Positions 1-6,216 are shown, counted from the first letter of the stretch. The stretch: 6,216 nt of DNA from Gemmatimonadota bacterium (GCA_028287205.1 JAQBQC010000494.1:1-6216), one strand, 5' to 3'. Program-made: numbers and translations. The notes: generated from the sequence alone by a model not told the origin.

Positions 1-1303
1 TGTCGTTTGACTGCGGAGTCGGAATTCGTTGACCCGGAGCGAATAGCAAACCGAACATAGGACTCGCCAGCAACTTGTCACAGATAATGGGGTCGAACTG
101 CTTGCCGCGATATTTGATGAGCTCGGAGCGCACCTGCGCTTCACCTAGCGCCTTTCGATAGGGCCGGTCCGTCGTCATCGCATCAATCGTGTCGGCAAAC
201 AAGACGATTCGCGATGCAAGCGGAATTCGCTCGCCGGCAAGACCGTCAGGATAGCCGCTTCCATCCCAATTTTCGTGGTGATGCCGAACGGGAAGAACGA
301 TATCCTCTAGATGTGAAACCGTCATTACCAACTCCGCACTCTTGATGGGATGACCTTGCATGATTTCCCATTCCGAGGGCGTAAGCTTTTCTGGTTTCCG
401 CAAAAGCGGTGCATAGATCTCGTGAATCTTACCTACATCGTGAAGTAGGGCGGCAACGCGTACTCTTTCCGCTTGCTGACCGCTCAGACCCAGGGCGCGC
501 GCAATCAATTGCGAATAGTGCGCGACGCGACGCGAATGTCCCGACGTGTACGGATCGCGCGCCTCTATGGCTTTGACCATGAGCTCGAGCAGTTCTTGAT
601 TCACTCGCTCGAGTTCCGCATTCGTCTTATAGAGCTGGCGCACCCCGATGAGAGGAATACAGAGAGCGATAGCTCCCGTTGCACCAGAGCTTACGTAAAC
701 CCAAGCAAGCAAATAGACGACCGGGGCGGAGAGCAGATCGTACGGAAGACTTGAGATGGTGTTCTTCCGCCAAACATGAAAAAGCCCCCCACCTTCGTTG
801 ACGGCGATTACTCCGGAAACAAGAATCGTATTGACCGCGAAGAACGAAGCGATCAAGATAAAAATCGATGACGCATTAACTCGCGCGCCCTCGAGAAGCC
901 CGACGGAGGGCGACATCAACAACGAGGCGCCGCCAACTCCCCGATAGAGGAGCGTCGCAACGCCAATGGCAAATGATGCCTGCATAACGTTGAAAAAGGC
1001 TTTGATCGCGGATCCACGTCGCGCGATCGCGGCAAGCAAGACCGAACTGACTGCAGCCAACACCGCAACCCAGGTGGGCGCAATTAGAACGGCGGCCAAA
1101 AATGGGATGAAGGCAATTGATTCAGTGCCGCTGCGGGGTAGACGGAACGTCAATATGTGGACGAACAGTCCGATCGCCGCCATCCAAAACACCGCGCGAA
1201 CTTCCTCCGCATGCACTTGAGGCGCGAGCAGAAACAATGCGCCGTTCAAGAGAACGGCGCAAAGGCTCACGGCCAAAATGTATACGACGGTGCGTTTTGA
1301 CAT
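1..1303 (-). CDS. Membrane-anchored HD-GYP domain phosphodiesterase (3' end off the window)
   Basis: The frame is open from ATG at 1303 to the left edge, giving 434 residues with no stop; the C-terminus is missing. Residues 1-220 are strongly hydrophobic, with several likely membrane helices (about 5-27, 36-53, 61-93, 105-120, 145-168, 190-220). A short charged linker (about 222-245) follows, then an HD-GYP domain. Its signature is intact: GHS with H256, LLHDVGK with H288-D289, GHP with H318, the HHHE run at 341-344, DGSGYPDG at 347-354, and DTIDAMTTDRPYR at 371-383. HD-GYP enzymes hydrolyse cyclic di-GMP to pGpG or GMP at a di- or tri-iron centre, so a membrane sensor controlling c-di-GMP turnover is the likely role. 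The input signal cannot be read from the sequence. The start is the first ATG before the first hydrophobic segment. Upstream there is only a G-rich stretch about 13 bases away, so the ribosome binding site is weak. Family assignment is firm; c-di-GMP specificity is inferred from the family. Confidence 0.93.
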   Translation of the reverse strand, partial: MSKRTVVYILAVSLCAVLLNGALFLLAPQVHAEEVRAVFWMAAIGLFVHILTFRLPRSGTESIAFIPFLAAVLIAPTWVAVLAAVSSVLLAAIARRGSAIKAFFNVMQASFAIGVATLLYRGVGGASLLMSPSVGLLEGARVNASSIFILIASFFAVNTILVSGVIAVNEGGGLFHVWRKNTISSLPYDLLSAPVVYLLAWVYVSSGATGAIALCIPLIGVRQLYKTNAELERVNQELLELMVKAIEARDPYTSGHSRRVAHYSQLIARALGLSGQQAERVRVAALLHDVGKIHEIYAPLLRKPEKLTPSEWEIMQGHPIKSAELVMTVSHLEDIVLPVRHHHENWDGSGYPDGLAGERIPLASRIVLFADTIDAMTTDRPYRKALGEAQVRSELIKYRGKQFDPIICDKLLASPMFGLLFAPGQRIPTPQSND

Positions 1304-1602
1304 AGAAACAGTAAGTCCCCCGCCCCCTAGCTTATGCCCAACTCTGGAAGCCTGCCGAAACCATTCCGCCGGTAATTACACGGATAACTTTCAAAACCAA
1401 TCCTAGAGCATGCATTTCGCGTCACCCCCCTTTGAATAACAAAGTCGCGAATCCAAAATGGAAACGCGCAAAGGTCGGCTCCGCTCAACTACTGTCATGC
1501 CCGCTCAACTCCGCTTACCAGAGAACGGGGGGACTCGTGTGTGTCTCTACTCCATTGGCAAATTGTTGAGCTGCGTCGAAATCGTTTGCAGAAACTCGGA
1601 AA
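1304..1602. other. 299-base intergenic region upstream of the HD-GYP gene
   Basis: This gap separates the stop of the unknown two-domain protein from the start of the HD-GYP gene, both on the minus strand. It should hold the HD-GYP promoter. It is less GC-rich than the flanking genes and contains a run of C at 1424-1430 and a paired 10-base direct repeat at 1481-1510. I see no convincing -35/-10 pair, no sigma-54 site with correct GG-N10-GC spacing and TTGC, and no clear rho-independent terminator. Plus-strand reading frames across it have no recognisable protein character. Confidence 0.6.
1481..1510. repeat. Paired 10-base direct repeat CCGCTCAACT, 20-base period
   Basis: CCGCTCAACT occurs exactly at 1481-1490 and again at 1501-1510, so repeat starts are 20 bases apart, about two turns of B-DNA. 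On the strand of the HD-GYP gene it reads AGTTGAGCGG twice. The heptamer core also occurs once inverted, GTTGAGC at 1565-1571. The layout, about 180-200 bases upstream of the HD-GYP start, resembles a tandem binding site for a dimeric regulator. No regulator can be named, and chance duplication is possible. Confidence 0.5.
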
Positions 1603-2427
1603 TCAAATCCTGCTCACCCATCTATTCGTCGCATCCAGCACGGCCAACACACTCGCCGTTTCCGGACTGTCTTTGATCTCGCAACTTCCCGTCAGCAGTG
1701 CATTCTCGCGTCCCACACGAACCGAGATCCCTACAAACATGAATTCTCGGTCGAATGCCTCCACGACTTTACATCCTTCTACAACAAAGCCGCTTGCACC
1801 GCGCTCAGTCTGCGCAATCGCGAGCAACGCGCCTCTCGCCGCGAGCTCCGCCCGCGATCGGGGACTTTCGGGTCCTTCGCATTCTCCAGCGAAAGACTGA
1901 TCTCCCTTTCTCAGAGTCACTCGAACTGTCACGCCCTTGGCCCGACTTCGCTGTATTTCGACGTCCTCGAAAAACAGCCGCGGCGCCGTCATCGGCGCAG
2001 TGACAGGAGGCGTTACAGGGGCGGGCGCTGTGACGGGCGCGGCTGAAACATTTTGTTTCGGCTCTTCGCGCTCACGCTGCTTTTCGTTGCTCGTCGCAAC
2101 AGAGATTTTCCGGTGATCGACCGACATCCTGAGGGATGCCTTGAGCATCGTCTCGACGTTTCGCACCGTCGACTTCGGGCTCACTTCCATCGTCGTCACG
2201 ACGTGGACCTCGTCCACCGCGCCCGTCTCGCTCGGCACGATCCGCACATCCAGCACACCAGGCAACGTTCGCAGCTGGCGCTCCGCTTCCGCGAGCGGCA
2301 ACACACTTCCTGCTATCGGCGATGATATCGCATGCGACAACGGGTTACCCGGTGCTGTGAGGGCCACGGTTATTGGCTGTGATTCGGATGGTGGTAAGGC
2401 GGGGACGTACGCGGTCGTGCTCGTCAT
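1603..2427 (-). CDS. Uncharacterised two-domain protein with DHRKISV motif
   Basis: A 274-residue protein of unknown function. Three parts are visible. Residues 1-45 are a variable Pro/Ser/Thr-rich leader. Residues 46-112 form a compact alpha/beta unit with LPGVLDVRIVPSETG, EVHVVTTMEVSPKSTVRNVETM and the end motif VDHRKISVAT; I recall this pattern from uncharacterised bacterial proteins. Residues 113-149 are a charged then low-complexity hinge with repeated VTAP units. Residues 150-274 are a second alpha/beta unit of alternating strands and an Ala-rich helix (about 192-206). There is no membrane segment, so it is probably cytoplasmic. The ATG at 2427 is the first in frame after an upstream stop, and only a weak GAG-type ribosome site precedes it. 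It lies 159 bases after the sigma-54 activator and 299 before the HD-GYP gene on the same strand, so it could be regulatory, but the sequence does not show this. The reading frame is credible; the function is not known. Confidence 0.8.
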   Translation of the reverse strand: MTSTTAYVPALPPSESQPITVALTAPGNPLSHAISSPIAGSVLPLAEAERQLRTLPGVLDVRIVPSETGAVDEVHVVTTMEVSPKSTVRNVETMLKASLRMSVDHRKISVATSNEKQREREEPKQNVSAAPVTAPAPVTPPVTAPMTAPRLFFEDVEIQRSRAKGVTVRVTLRKGDQSFAGECEGPESPRSRAELAARGALLAIAQTERGASGFVVEGCKVVEAFDREFMFVGISVRVGRENALLTGSCEIKDSPETASVLAVLDATNRWVSRI

Positions 2428-2586
2428 GCCCAGCTCGGTGAGCCGTGTGCCCTCAGTCGAACAGAGGACGCGAAAGAATATTCAAGCAGAGTGTTGCAAA
2501 CGCAAGCATTCCATCCGTTAAAGACCTTGAATTATTCCGCGAGGTCGCATCGCGATTCACTCGAAAACATCTGATTGTATAAAAGG

Positions 2587-4143
2587 TTACGACTCCGGTA
2601 TGTCGTACTCCTTCAATTTTCTATATAAAGTCCGCTCACCAATCCCCAACTGGTCAGCGGCCTTTCTTCGGTTTCCGCGCGTCTCCCGCAAAGCTGCTAT
2701 GATTGCCGCGCGCTCGATATCAGACATTCGCATACCCGGCGCAATCGTTACCACATTCGCCGGCGGCGCCTCCTCCCTCGGCTCTATCCCCACGCTCGGC
2801 AGCGCCGTCGCCACGCCCGGCAGCCGCGTCGCAGGCAGCACCTCGCCCTCCCCCAGCCGCGACTCGCGAGCCTCCCTCCCCTCGTCCACCCGCTGCCGCA
2901 GCTCCTCCACCTGAAGCTTCAGCTCCACCAGGCTGCGCACGATGAACTCGAGCTCCCGCCCGCCCGTGCCCTCCTGCCCGCGCAGCACAGCGCCCACCGG
3001 CACGGGCAGAAAGCGCGCGTTCCCGCCCTCCCGCAGCGGGCGCGGTATGTCCTCGGCCGTGATCTCCCGGCCCGGCGACAGCACCACCATGCTCTCCACC
3101 AGATTCCGCAGCTCCCGCACGTTTCCCGGCCACGGATACTCCGCGAGAATCCGCATCGCGTCCGCCGAGATCCCGTGAAACGGCCGCTCGTGCTGCGCCG
3201 AGAACTCCTGGACGAACGCACGCACGAGCAATGGAATGTCTTCGCGCCGCTCGCGCAGCGGCGGCAGATAGATGTTCAGGACGTTCAATCGATAGTAGAG
3301 ATCCGGGCGTATCGACCCCTCCTCCACCTCCTCGCGCAGCGGCCGGTTCGTCGCCGCCACCACGCGCACATCCACCTTGATCGCGTTCGCGCCGCCCACG
3401 CGCGTGAGCTCGCGCTGCTCGAGCACGCGCAACAGCTTCACCTGCGTGGACTTGGGCGCCTCGCCGATCTCATCGAGAAAGAGCGTTCCCGTGTTCGCCA
3501 GCTCGAACCGCCCCAGCCTCCGCTCGGCCGCTCCGGTGAACGATCCCTTCTCGTGCCCGAACAATTCGCTCTCGAGCAGCGTCTCCGGCAGCGCGCCGAT
3601 GTTCACCGCGATGAACGGCTTGCTGCGGCGCGGGCTCAAACGATGCAGCGCGCGCGCGACGAGCTCCTTTCCGGTTCCGCTCTCTCCCTCGATGAGCACG
3701 GTGCTGCTCACCGGCGCCATCTGCTCGATCTTGACGAGCACCTCGCGCATCGCCTCGCTCTCGCCGATCAGCCCCGTCTCGATCGCGAGCCGCCGGCGAT
3801 CGAGAATGCGGCGGATTCCCGTGAGCACCTCGTCGAGATCCACCGGCTTCGCATACACCTCCACGAAGCCGAGCGCGCGAAGGCGCTCCTGCAGCGAGGG
3901 ATCGACGATGTCCGCGAGACCGACGGCGGCCACACCGTCCCACAGCAGATCGCGCACGAGCTGCACGTTGGCCGTGTCGATCAGACCGCCGGTGAGCACG
4001 ACGAGGTCGGGCGACTCGCGCCGGATCGCGGCGCGCATGTCGTCGATGGGCGACACGAGCGCGGTCTGGTAGCCGACGCGCTCGAGCATCCCGTTCAGGC
4101 GCACCGCGGGCTCGACATCCGTGAGCGTGATCAGAACTTTCAT
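2587..4143 (-). CDS. Sigma-54-dependent activator with degenerate receiver domain and Fis-type HTH
   Basis: A 518-residue NtrC-type regulator that would use ATP hydrolysis to open sigma-54 promoters. Residues 1-118 are a receiver-like domain. It keeps D9 and K99, but the phospho-acceptor position is threonine (T51 in PDLVVLTGGL) and the second acidic pocket residue is T8. Residues 124-370 are the AAA+ domain: Walker A GESGTGKE (153-160), the sigma-54 contact loop as GSFTGA (200-205) instead of GAFTGA, Walker B LFLDE (221-225), arginines R279 and R285, and PGNVREL (339-345). Residues 371-470 are a long linker with a probable coiled coil at 397-430. Residues 473-513 are a Fis-type helix-turn-helix ending GERTLYRKLKEY. 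The start is the ATG at 4143, where receiver homology begins. The frame stays open up to 4467, but that extra stretch is Arg/Ala/His-rich shadow sequence over the moaB-type gene. It begins 2 bases after that gene's stop. No sensor kinase is visible in the window. The family is certain; targets are unknown. Confidence 0.95.
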   Translation of the reverse strand: MKVLITLTDVEPAVRLNGMLERVGYQTALVSPIDDMRAAIRRESPDLVVLTGGLIDTANVQLVRDLLWDGVAAVGLADIVDPSLQERLRALGFVEVYAKPVDLDEVLTGIRRILDRRRLAIETGLIGESEAMREVLVKIEQMAPVSSTVLIEGESGTGKELVARALHRLSPRRSKPFIAVNIGALPETLLESELFGHEKGSFTGAAERRLGRFELANTGTLFLDEIGEAPKSTQVKLLRVLEQRELTRVGGANAIKVDVRVVAATNRPLREEVEEGSIRPDLYYRLNVLNIYLPPLRERREDIPLLVRAFVQEFSAQHERPFHGISADAMRILAEYPWPGNVRELRNLVESMVVLSPGREITAEDIPRPLREGGNARFLPVPVGAVLRGQEGTGGRELEFIVRSLVELKLQVEELRQRVDEGREARESRLGEGEVLPATRLPGVATALPSVGIEPREEAPPANVVTIAPGMRMSDIERAAIIAALRETRGNRRKAADQLGIGERTLYRKLKEYDIPES

Positions 4144-4145
4144 CG

Positions 4146-4634
4146 CTACTGGCTCTCGTGACTCGTGTCCACGCCGCGCGTGATGCGCACTGCGTGATCG
4201 ATGATCGGCTCGATGGCCGCGAGCCCGTCGCGCACGCCGCTGGTGGATCCCGGCAGATTGATGATGAGCGTTCGCGCGCGCACGCCGGCCAGCCCCCGCG
4301 ACAGCGCCGCGCGCGGAAAGCTCTCGATACTCAGCACCCGTATCCGCTCGGCTATCCCCGGCGCCTCGCGCTCGAGCACCACGCGCGTCGCCTCGGGGGT
4401 GAGGTCGCGCGGGGCGAGGCCGGTGCCGCCGGTGGTGAGCACGAGATCGGCCGCGTCGGCGTCGCACCAGGCCGAGAGCTGGGCCGCGATGGCGGTGACG
4501 TCGTCCGCGACGAGGGTGCGCCCTACTATTGAATCACCGCGCTGCGTGGTCCAGGCGGCGATCGCGTCGCCCGAGCCGTCCTCTCGTTCACCGCGCGCGC
4601 CTGCGTCGCTCACCGTCAGAATTGCGATTCGCAT
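4146..4634 (-). CDS. moaB: MoaB/MogA-family molybdenum cofactor biosynthesis protein
   Basis: A 162-residue protein of the usual length for the MoaB/MogA family, which binds molybdopterin; MogA adenylates it before molybdenum insertion. The N-terminal strand RIAILTVSDAGARGERED leads to a Gly/Asp-rich loop. The signature TTGGTGLAPRDLTPEA lies at about residues 67-82, and the second conserved motif NLPGS at 126-130. I chose ATG at 4634 because family homology begins there. In-frame ATGs at 4655 and 4676 and a TTG at 4688 would add up to 18 residues with no family character. None has a strong ribosome site; AACGGGACG precedes 4634. The stop at 4146 is 2 bases from the ATG of the sigma-54 activator, so the two are very likely translationally coupled. 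MoaB and MogA cannot be separated reliably by eye, and no other cofactor genes are in the window, so the symbol is provisional. Confidence 0.9.
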   Translation of the reverse strand: MRIAILTVSDAGARGEREDGSGDAIAAWTTQRGDSIVGRTLVADDVTAIAAQLSAWCDADAADLVLTTGGTGLAPRDLTPEATRVVLEREAPGIAERIRVLSIESFPRAALSRGLAGVRARTLIINLPGSTSGVRDGLAAIEPIIDHAVRITRGVDTSHESQ

Positions 4635-4684
4635 CGTCCCGTTGCCGAAGTCCATCGCAATATGCCGGGAATGCATACTCGCTG

Positions 4685-4711
4685 CCAACTCGGCGCTTGC
4701 GGCGGAGTTGG
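4685..4711. repeat. Imperfect palindrome upstream of the moaB-type gene
   Basis: CCAACTC at 4685-4691 is matched by GAGTTGG at 4705-4711, a 7-bp inverted repeat with a 13-base centre. The centre contains a further CGC-TT-GCG pairing. It sits about 50-77 bases upstream of the chosen moaB-type start, where an operator or leader hairpin could act. Function is not shown, and GC-rich DNA produces such repeats by chance. Confidence 0.35.
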
Positions 4712-4735
4712 AGGTGCGTGGACGGGCTCAACGCA

Positions 4736-4777
4736 AACCGGGCACCGCTGAGCGCTGGTGCGCCGCGATGCCCGGTT
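4736..4777 (-). terminator. Terminator-like inverted repeat after the pilus-associated-type gene
   Basis: AACCGGGCA at 4736-4744 is exactly complementary to TGCCCGGTT at 4769-4777, giving a 9-bp GC-rich stem. It starts 26 bases beyond the stop codon at 4803-4805, in the right place to end that transcript. The loop is long at 24 bases and the 3' side has only a short T run (GGTTTGCGTT on the minus strand). A shorter internal pairing, GCACC with GGTGC (4742-4746 and 4757-4761), would compete. It is therefore a weak or factor-assisted terminator candidate. Confidence 0.4.
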
Positions 4778-4802
4778 AGTGCTGCGTGGTGAGAGCTATT
4801 GT

Positions 4803-6216
4803 CTAGTAACCACCCTGCATGCTCTGGAAGAGCGTCGTGATGTTGTAGCGCGCAGGATCGATCTCGTAGAAGCGGTTGTCGATGTACCGGCCCGTAGTCG
4901 GGAAGTATGGCGGCGACTGCGTGTTGAGGCAGACGTCCACGGATCGGTTTTCACCGAAGCCGTCGCCGTTGTTGCTGTACGTCGCCGTGATGTTCTGCTC
5001 GATCACGCCACCAGCCTGCCGAATGCAGCCGCGACCGCTGTTCGCGACGCCACAACCCTGCAAGTTCTCTGGATGCTGGCTGAAGTTCTGTACGCCGACT
5101 GTGCCCGTGCGGCTCATCGTCACGCCGTGCAGCACGAAGTCGTGCGCCGTCGACATGCCGTTGTCATCACCGTCCGCCCAACGCCATTTCGCACTGTAGG
5201 TGCCATTCGTGTTCGCCCGCTGCGGCGAGTTGACGGTGTTGTCGAGGATGAGCTGATCGCCGTCGGAGATCACTCCGAGGAGATTGGCGCACGTCGCCGA
5301 CGCAGGATCCTGGGCGTACACGAGGTCATCGCCGTAGCCCACGACACCCTTCTGGGTTCCAGTAGTTGCCGCGTACACGGTGACGCTTCCACGAAGCACG
5401 CCGCTCAGGACAACCGGTCCGTGCACGTGAATGACGCCCTTGGTGTTCGGATTCAGGCTGCGGTGCAGCGGCCAAAACCTCTTCGCGTGATTCTGATACT
5501 CGACCTGCTTCGATACCGTCATTCCGTTCATTGCAGCTTGCACCGGAGTCACGTCGCCCGACCAGGCCTGCCAGAAGCCGTATTGCGTGCTGTCGGTCAT
5601 CGTGGTGTCTTCTCCGCCCTTCTGCCACAGCGCGAGCTCACCCGCCGTATTGCCGAGTGCCGGCAGCATCAGCCTGCGCTCGATGGCAACGAGGTGCGGA
5701 TCTCCACCCATGTAGCAGCGGAAATTCGAGCCGCCTCCACCGTTGCGCATGATCTCATCACGCGCGTCGTCGTCGATCGCCGTGCCCACCGGAACGGCGT
5801 CCGCAGGAACGGCCGGCAACAGGTTGCGGAACCACTGCTGGTTGTGCACCGCGATCGGATAGAATCGCAAGCGATTTGTGTTATCGAGATGAAAGTCGCC
5901 GCACAAGGAATCCTGATACGTAGCGTTGTTTCCGGCAAAGGTCGAGTCGCTCTTCATGTGGCCGGCCGTCGCAGCCGCCGTCCCCACCGCCTGGTACACG
6001 CGAATGAATCCCTCGGGGTCGCCTGTCACCTTGCCATCGTTGTTCAGATCGATGGCCACGAACTCGATGCGCGTGCGGACCGAGCCCGTGTCGCCGCCGT
6101 TCGCGAGCACGTCCAGATTTCCCTCCGCGGCGTGCGTGTGCAGCGACGCAAGCTTGCCAACCGGCGGAATCGGGATGTACGGCGCGCCGTTGATCTTGCC
6201 CTTCATATAGGTGGGC
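4803..6216 (-). CDS. Large secreted-type protein with DUF4900/PilX-like character (5' end off the window)
   Basis: The frame is open to the right edge and ends at the TAG at 4803-4805. An internal ATG at 6206 is preceded in frame by codons for Pro-Thr-Tyr without a stop, so the true start and any signal sequence lie outside the window. About 470 residues are visible; numbering below counts from M at 6206. An EF-hand or dockerin-like loop, DLNNDGKVTGDPE, is at 53-65. The stretch from GVIHVHGPVVLSGVLRGSV (257-275) through GDDLVYAQDP and LLGVISDGDQLIL (to 321) matches the strand-rich pattern I know from DUF4900 proteins, as does RYIDNRFYEIDP (440-451). Cysteines C102, C164, C306, C385, C394 and C426 and high Asn/Gly/Thr content suit an exported, disulfide-bearing protein. 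Relatives with a type IV pilus-like leader are proposed PilX-type accessory or surface proteins. That leader cannot be checked here. The coding call is firm; family is probable and role is inferred. Confidence 0.8.
   Translation of the reverse strand, partial: PTYMKGKINGAPYIPIPPVGKLASLHTHAAEGNLDVLANGGDTGSVRTRIEFVAIDLNNDGKVTGDPEGFIRVYQAVGTAAATAGHMKSDSTFAGNNATYQDSLCGDFHLDNTNRLRFYPIAVHNQQWFRNLLPAVPADAVPVGTAIDDDARDEIMRNGGGGSNFRCYMGGDPHLVAIERRLMLPALGNTAGELALWQKGGEDTTMTDSTQYGFWQAWSGDVTPVQAAMNGMTVSKQVEYQNHAKRFWPLHRSLNPNTKGVIHVHGPVVLSGVLRGSVTVYAATTGTQKGVVGYGDDLVYAQDPASATCANLLGVISDGDQLILDNTVNSPQRANTNGTYSAKWRWADGDDNGMSTAHDFVLHGVTMSRTGTVGVQNFSQHPENLQGCGVANSGRGCIRQAGGVIEQNITATYSNNGDGFGENRSVDVCLNTQSPPYFPTTGRYIDNRFYEIDPARYNITTLFQSMQGGY

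Noticed and set aside
473..754. Plus-strand frames in the left 1.3 kb as small proteins
   Set aside because: They are antisense to the intact HD-GYP frame, and their translations show no recognisable features.
1465..1520. c-di-GMP riboswitch, suggested by GCAAAGG in the HD-GYP upstream gap
   Set aside because: The resemblance is on the plus strand, pointing away from the HD-GYP gene, and the conserved riboswitch core and paired helices are not present.
2475..2505. Possible sigma-70 promoter TTGCGT...TATTCT upstream of the unknown protein
   Set aside because: The spacer is 19 bases and both hexamers match only partly, so support is too weak.
2505..2526. Possible sigma-54 promoter (GG...TTGC) upstream of the unknown protein
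   Set aside because: The GG-to-GC spacing is 11 bases instead of 10 and the rest of the consensus is poor.
2538..2554. Hairpin CGCGA/TCGCG after the activator stop as a terminator
   Set aside because: Only a 5-bp stem, with no T tract following on the minus strand.
2720..3133. Minus-strand frame of 137 codons inside the activator gene
   Set aside because: Gly/Ala/Arg-rich composition in an alternate frame of a well-supported gene.
3175..4161. Long plus-strand open frame of 328 codons
   Set aside because: It lies antisense to the sigma-54 activator, is rich in Arg, His and Leu, and has no domain. Such frames are typical shadows of GC-rich genes.
4144..4467. In-frame N-terminal extension of the sigma-54 activator (108 extra residues)
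   Set aside because: It is an Arg/Ala/His-rich translation antiphase to the moaB-type gene, with no family similarity; receiver homology starts exactly at the ATG at 4143.

Overview
The window is a GC-rich bacterial chromosome segment with five protein genes, all read on the minus strand (right to left). Two of them run off the window edges. No rRNA, tRNA, CRISPR array, transposase or integrase was recognised. High GC, a soluble sigma-54 activator, an HD-GYP enzyme and a large secreted pilus-associated-type protein together suggest a Gram-negative-type environmental bacterium. Gemmatimonadota is my best guess, from gene style and not from a marker gene.

In transcription order: (1) 6216-4803, the C-terminal 470 residues of a large, probably secreted protein. 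It has an EF-hand-like Asp/Asn loop and a region resembling DUF4900/PilX-like proteins. (2) A 171-base gap with a 9-bp inverted repeat that may be a terminator, and an imperfect palindrome before the next gene. (3) 4634-4146, a MoaB/MogA-family molybdenum cofactor protein. (4) 4143-2587, a sigma-54-dependent activator starting 2 bases after the moaB-type stop. Its receiver domain has lost the phospho-acceptor aspartate. (5) 2427-1603, an uncharacterised two-domain protein with a Pro/Thr/Ala hinge and a DHRKISV motif. (6) A 299-base gap with two exact 10-base direct repeats two helical turns apart. (7) 1303 to the left edge, a membrane-anchored HD-GYP protein with an intact catalytic signature.

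The moaB-type gene and the activator are almost certainly co-transcribed. The remaining genes are co-directional but separated by gaps of 159-299 bases, so they may have their own promoters. A functional link is plausible between c-di-GMP hydrolysis (HD-GYP), sigma-54 control and a pilus-type surface protein, but that is inference from proximity only. Nothing here is clearly a new defence or mobile system. The most notable points are the activator's degenerate receiver, the unknown two-domain protein, and the spaced direct repeats upstream of the HD-GYP gene.
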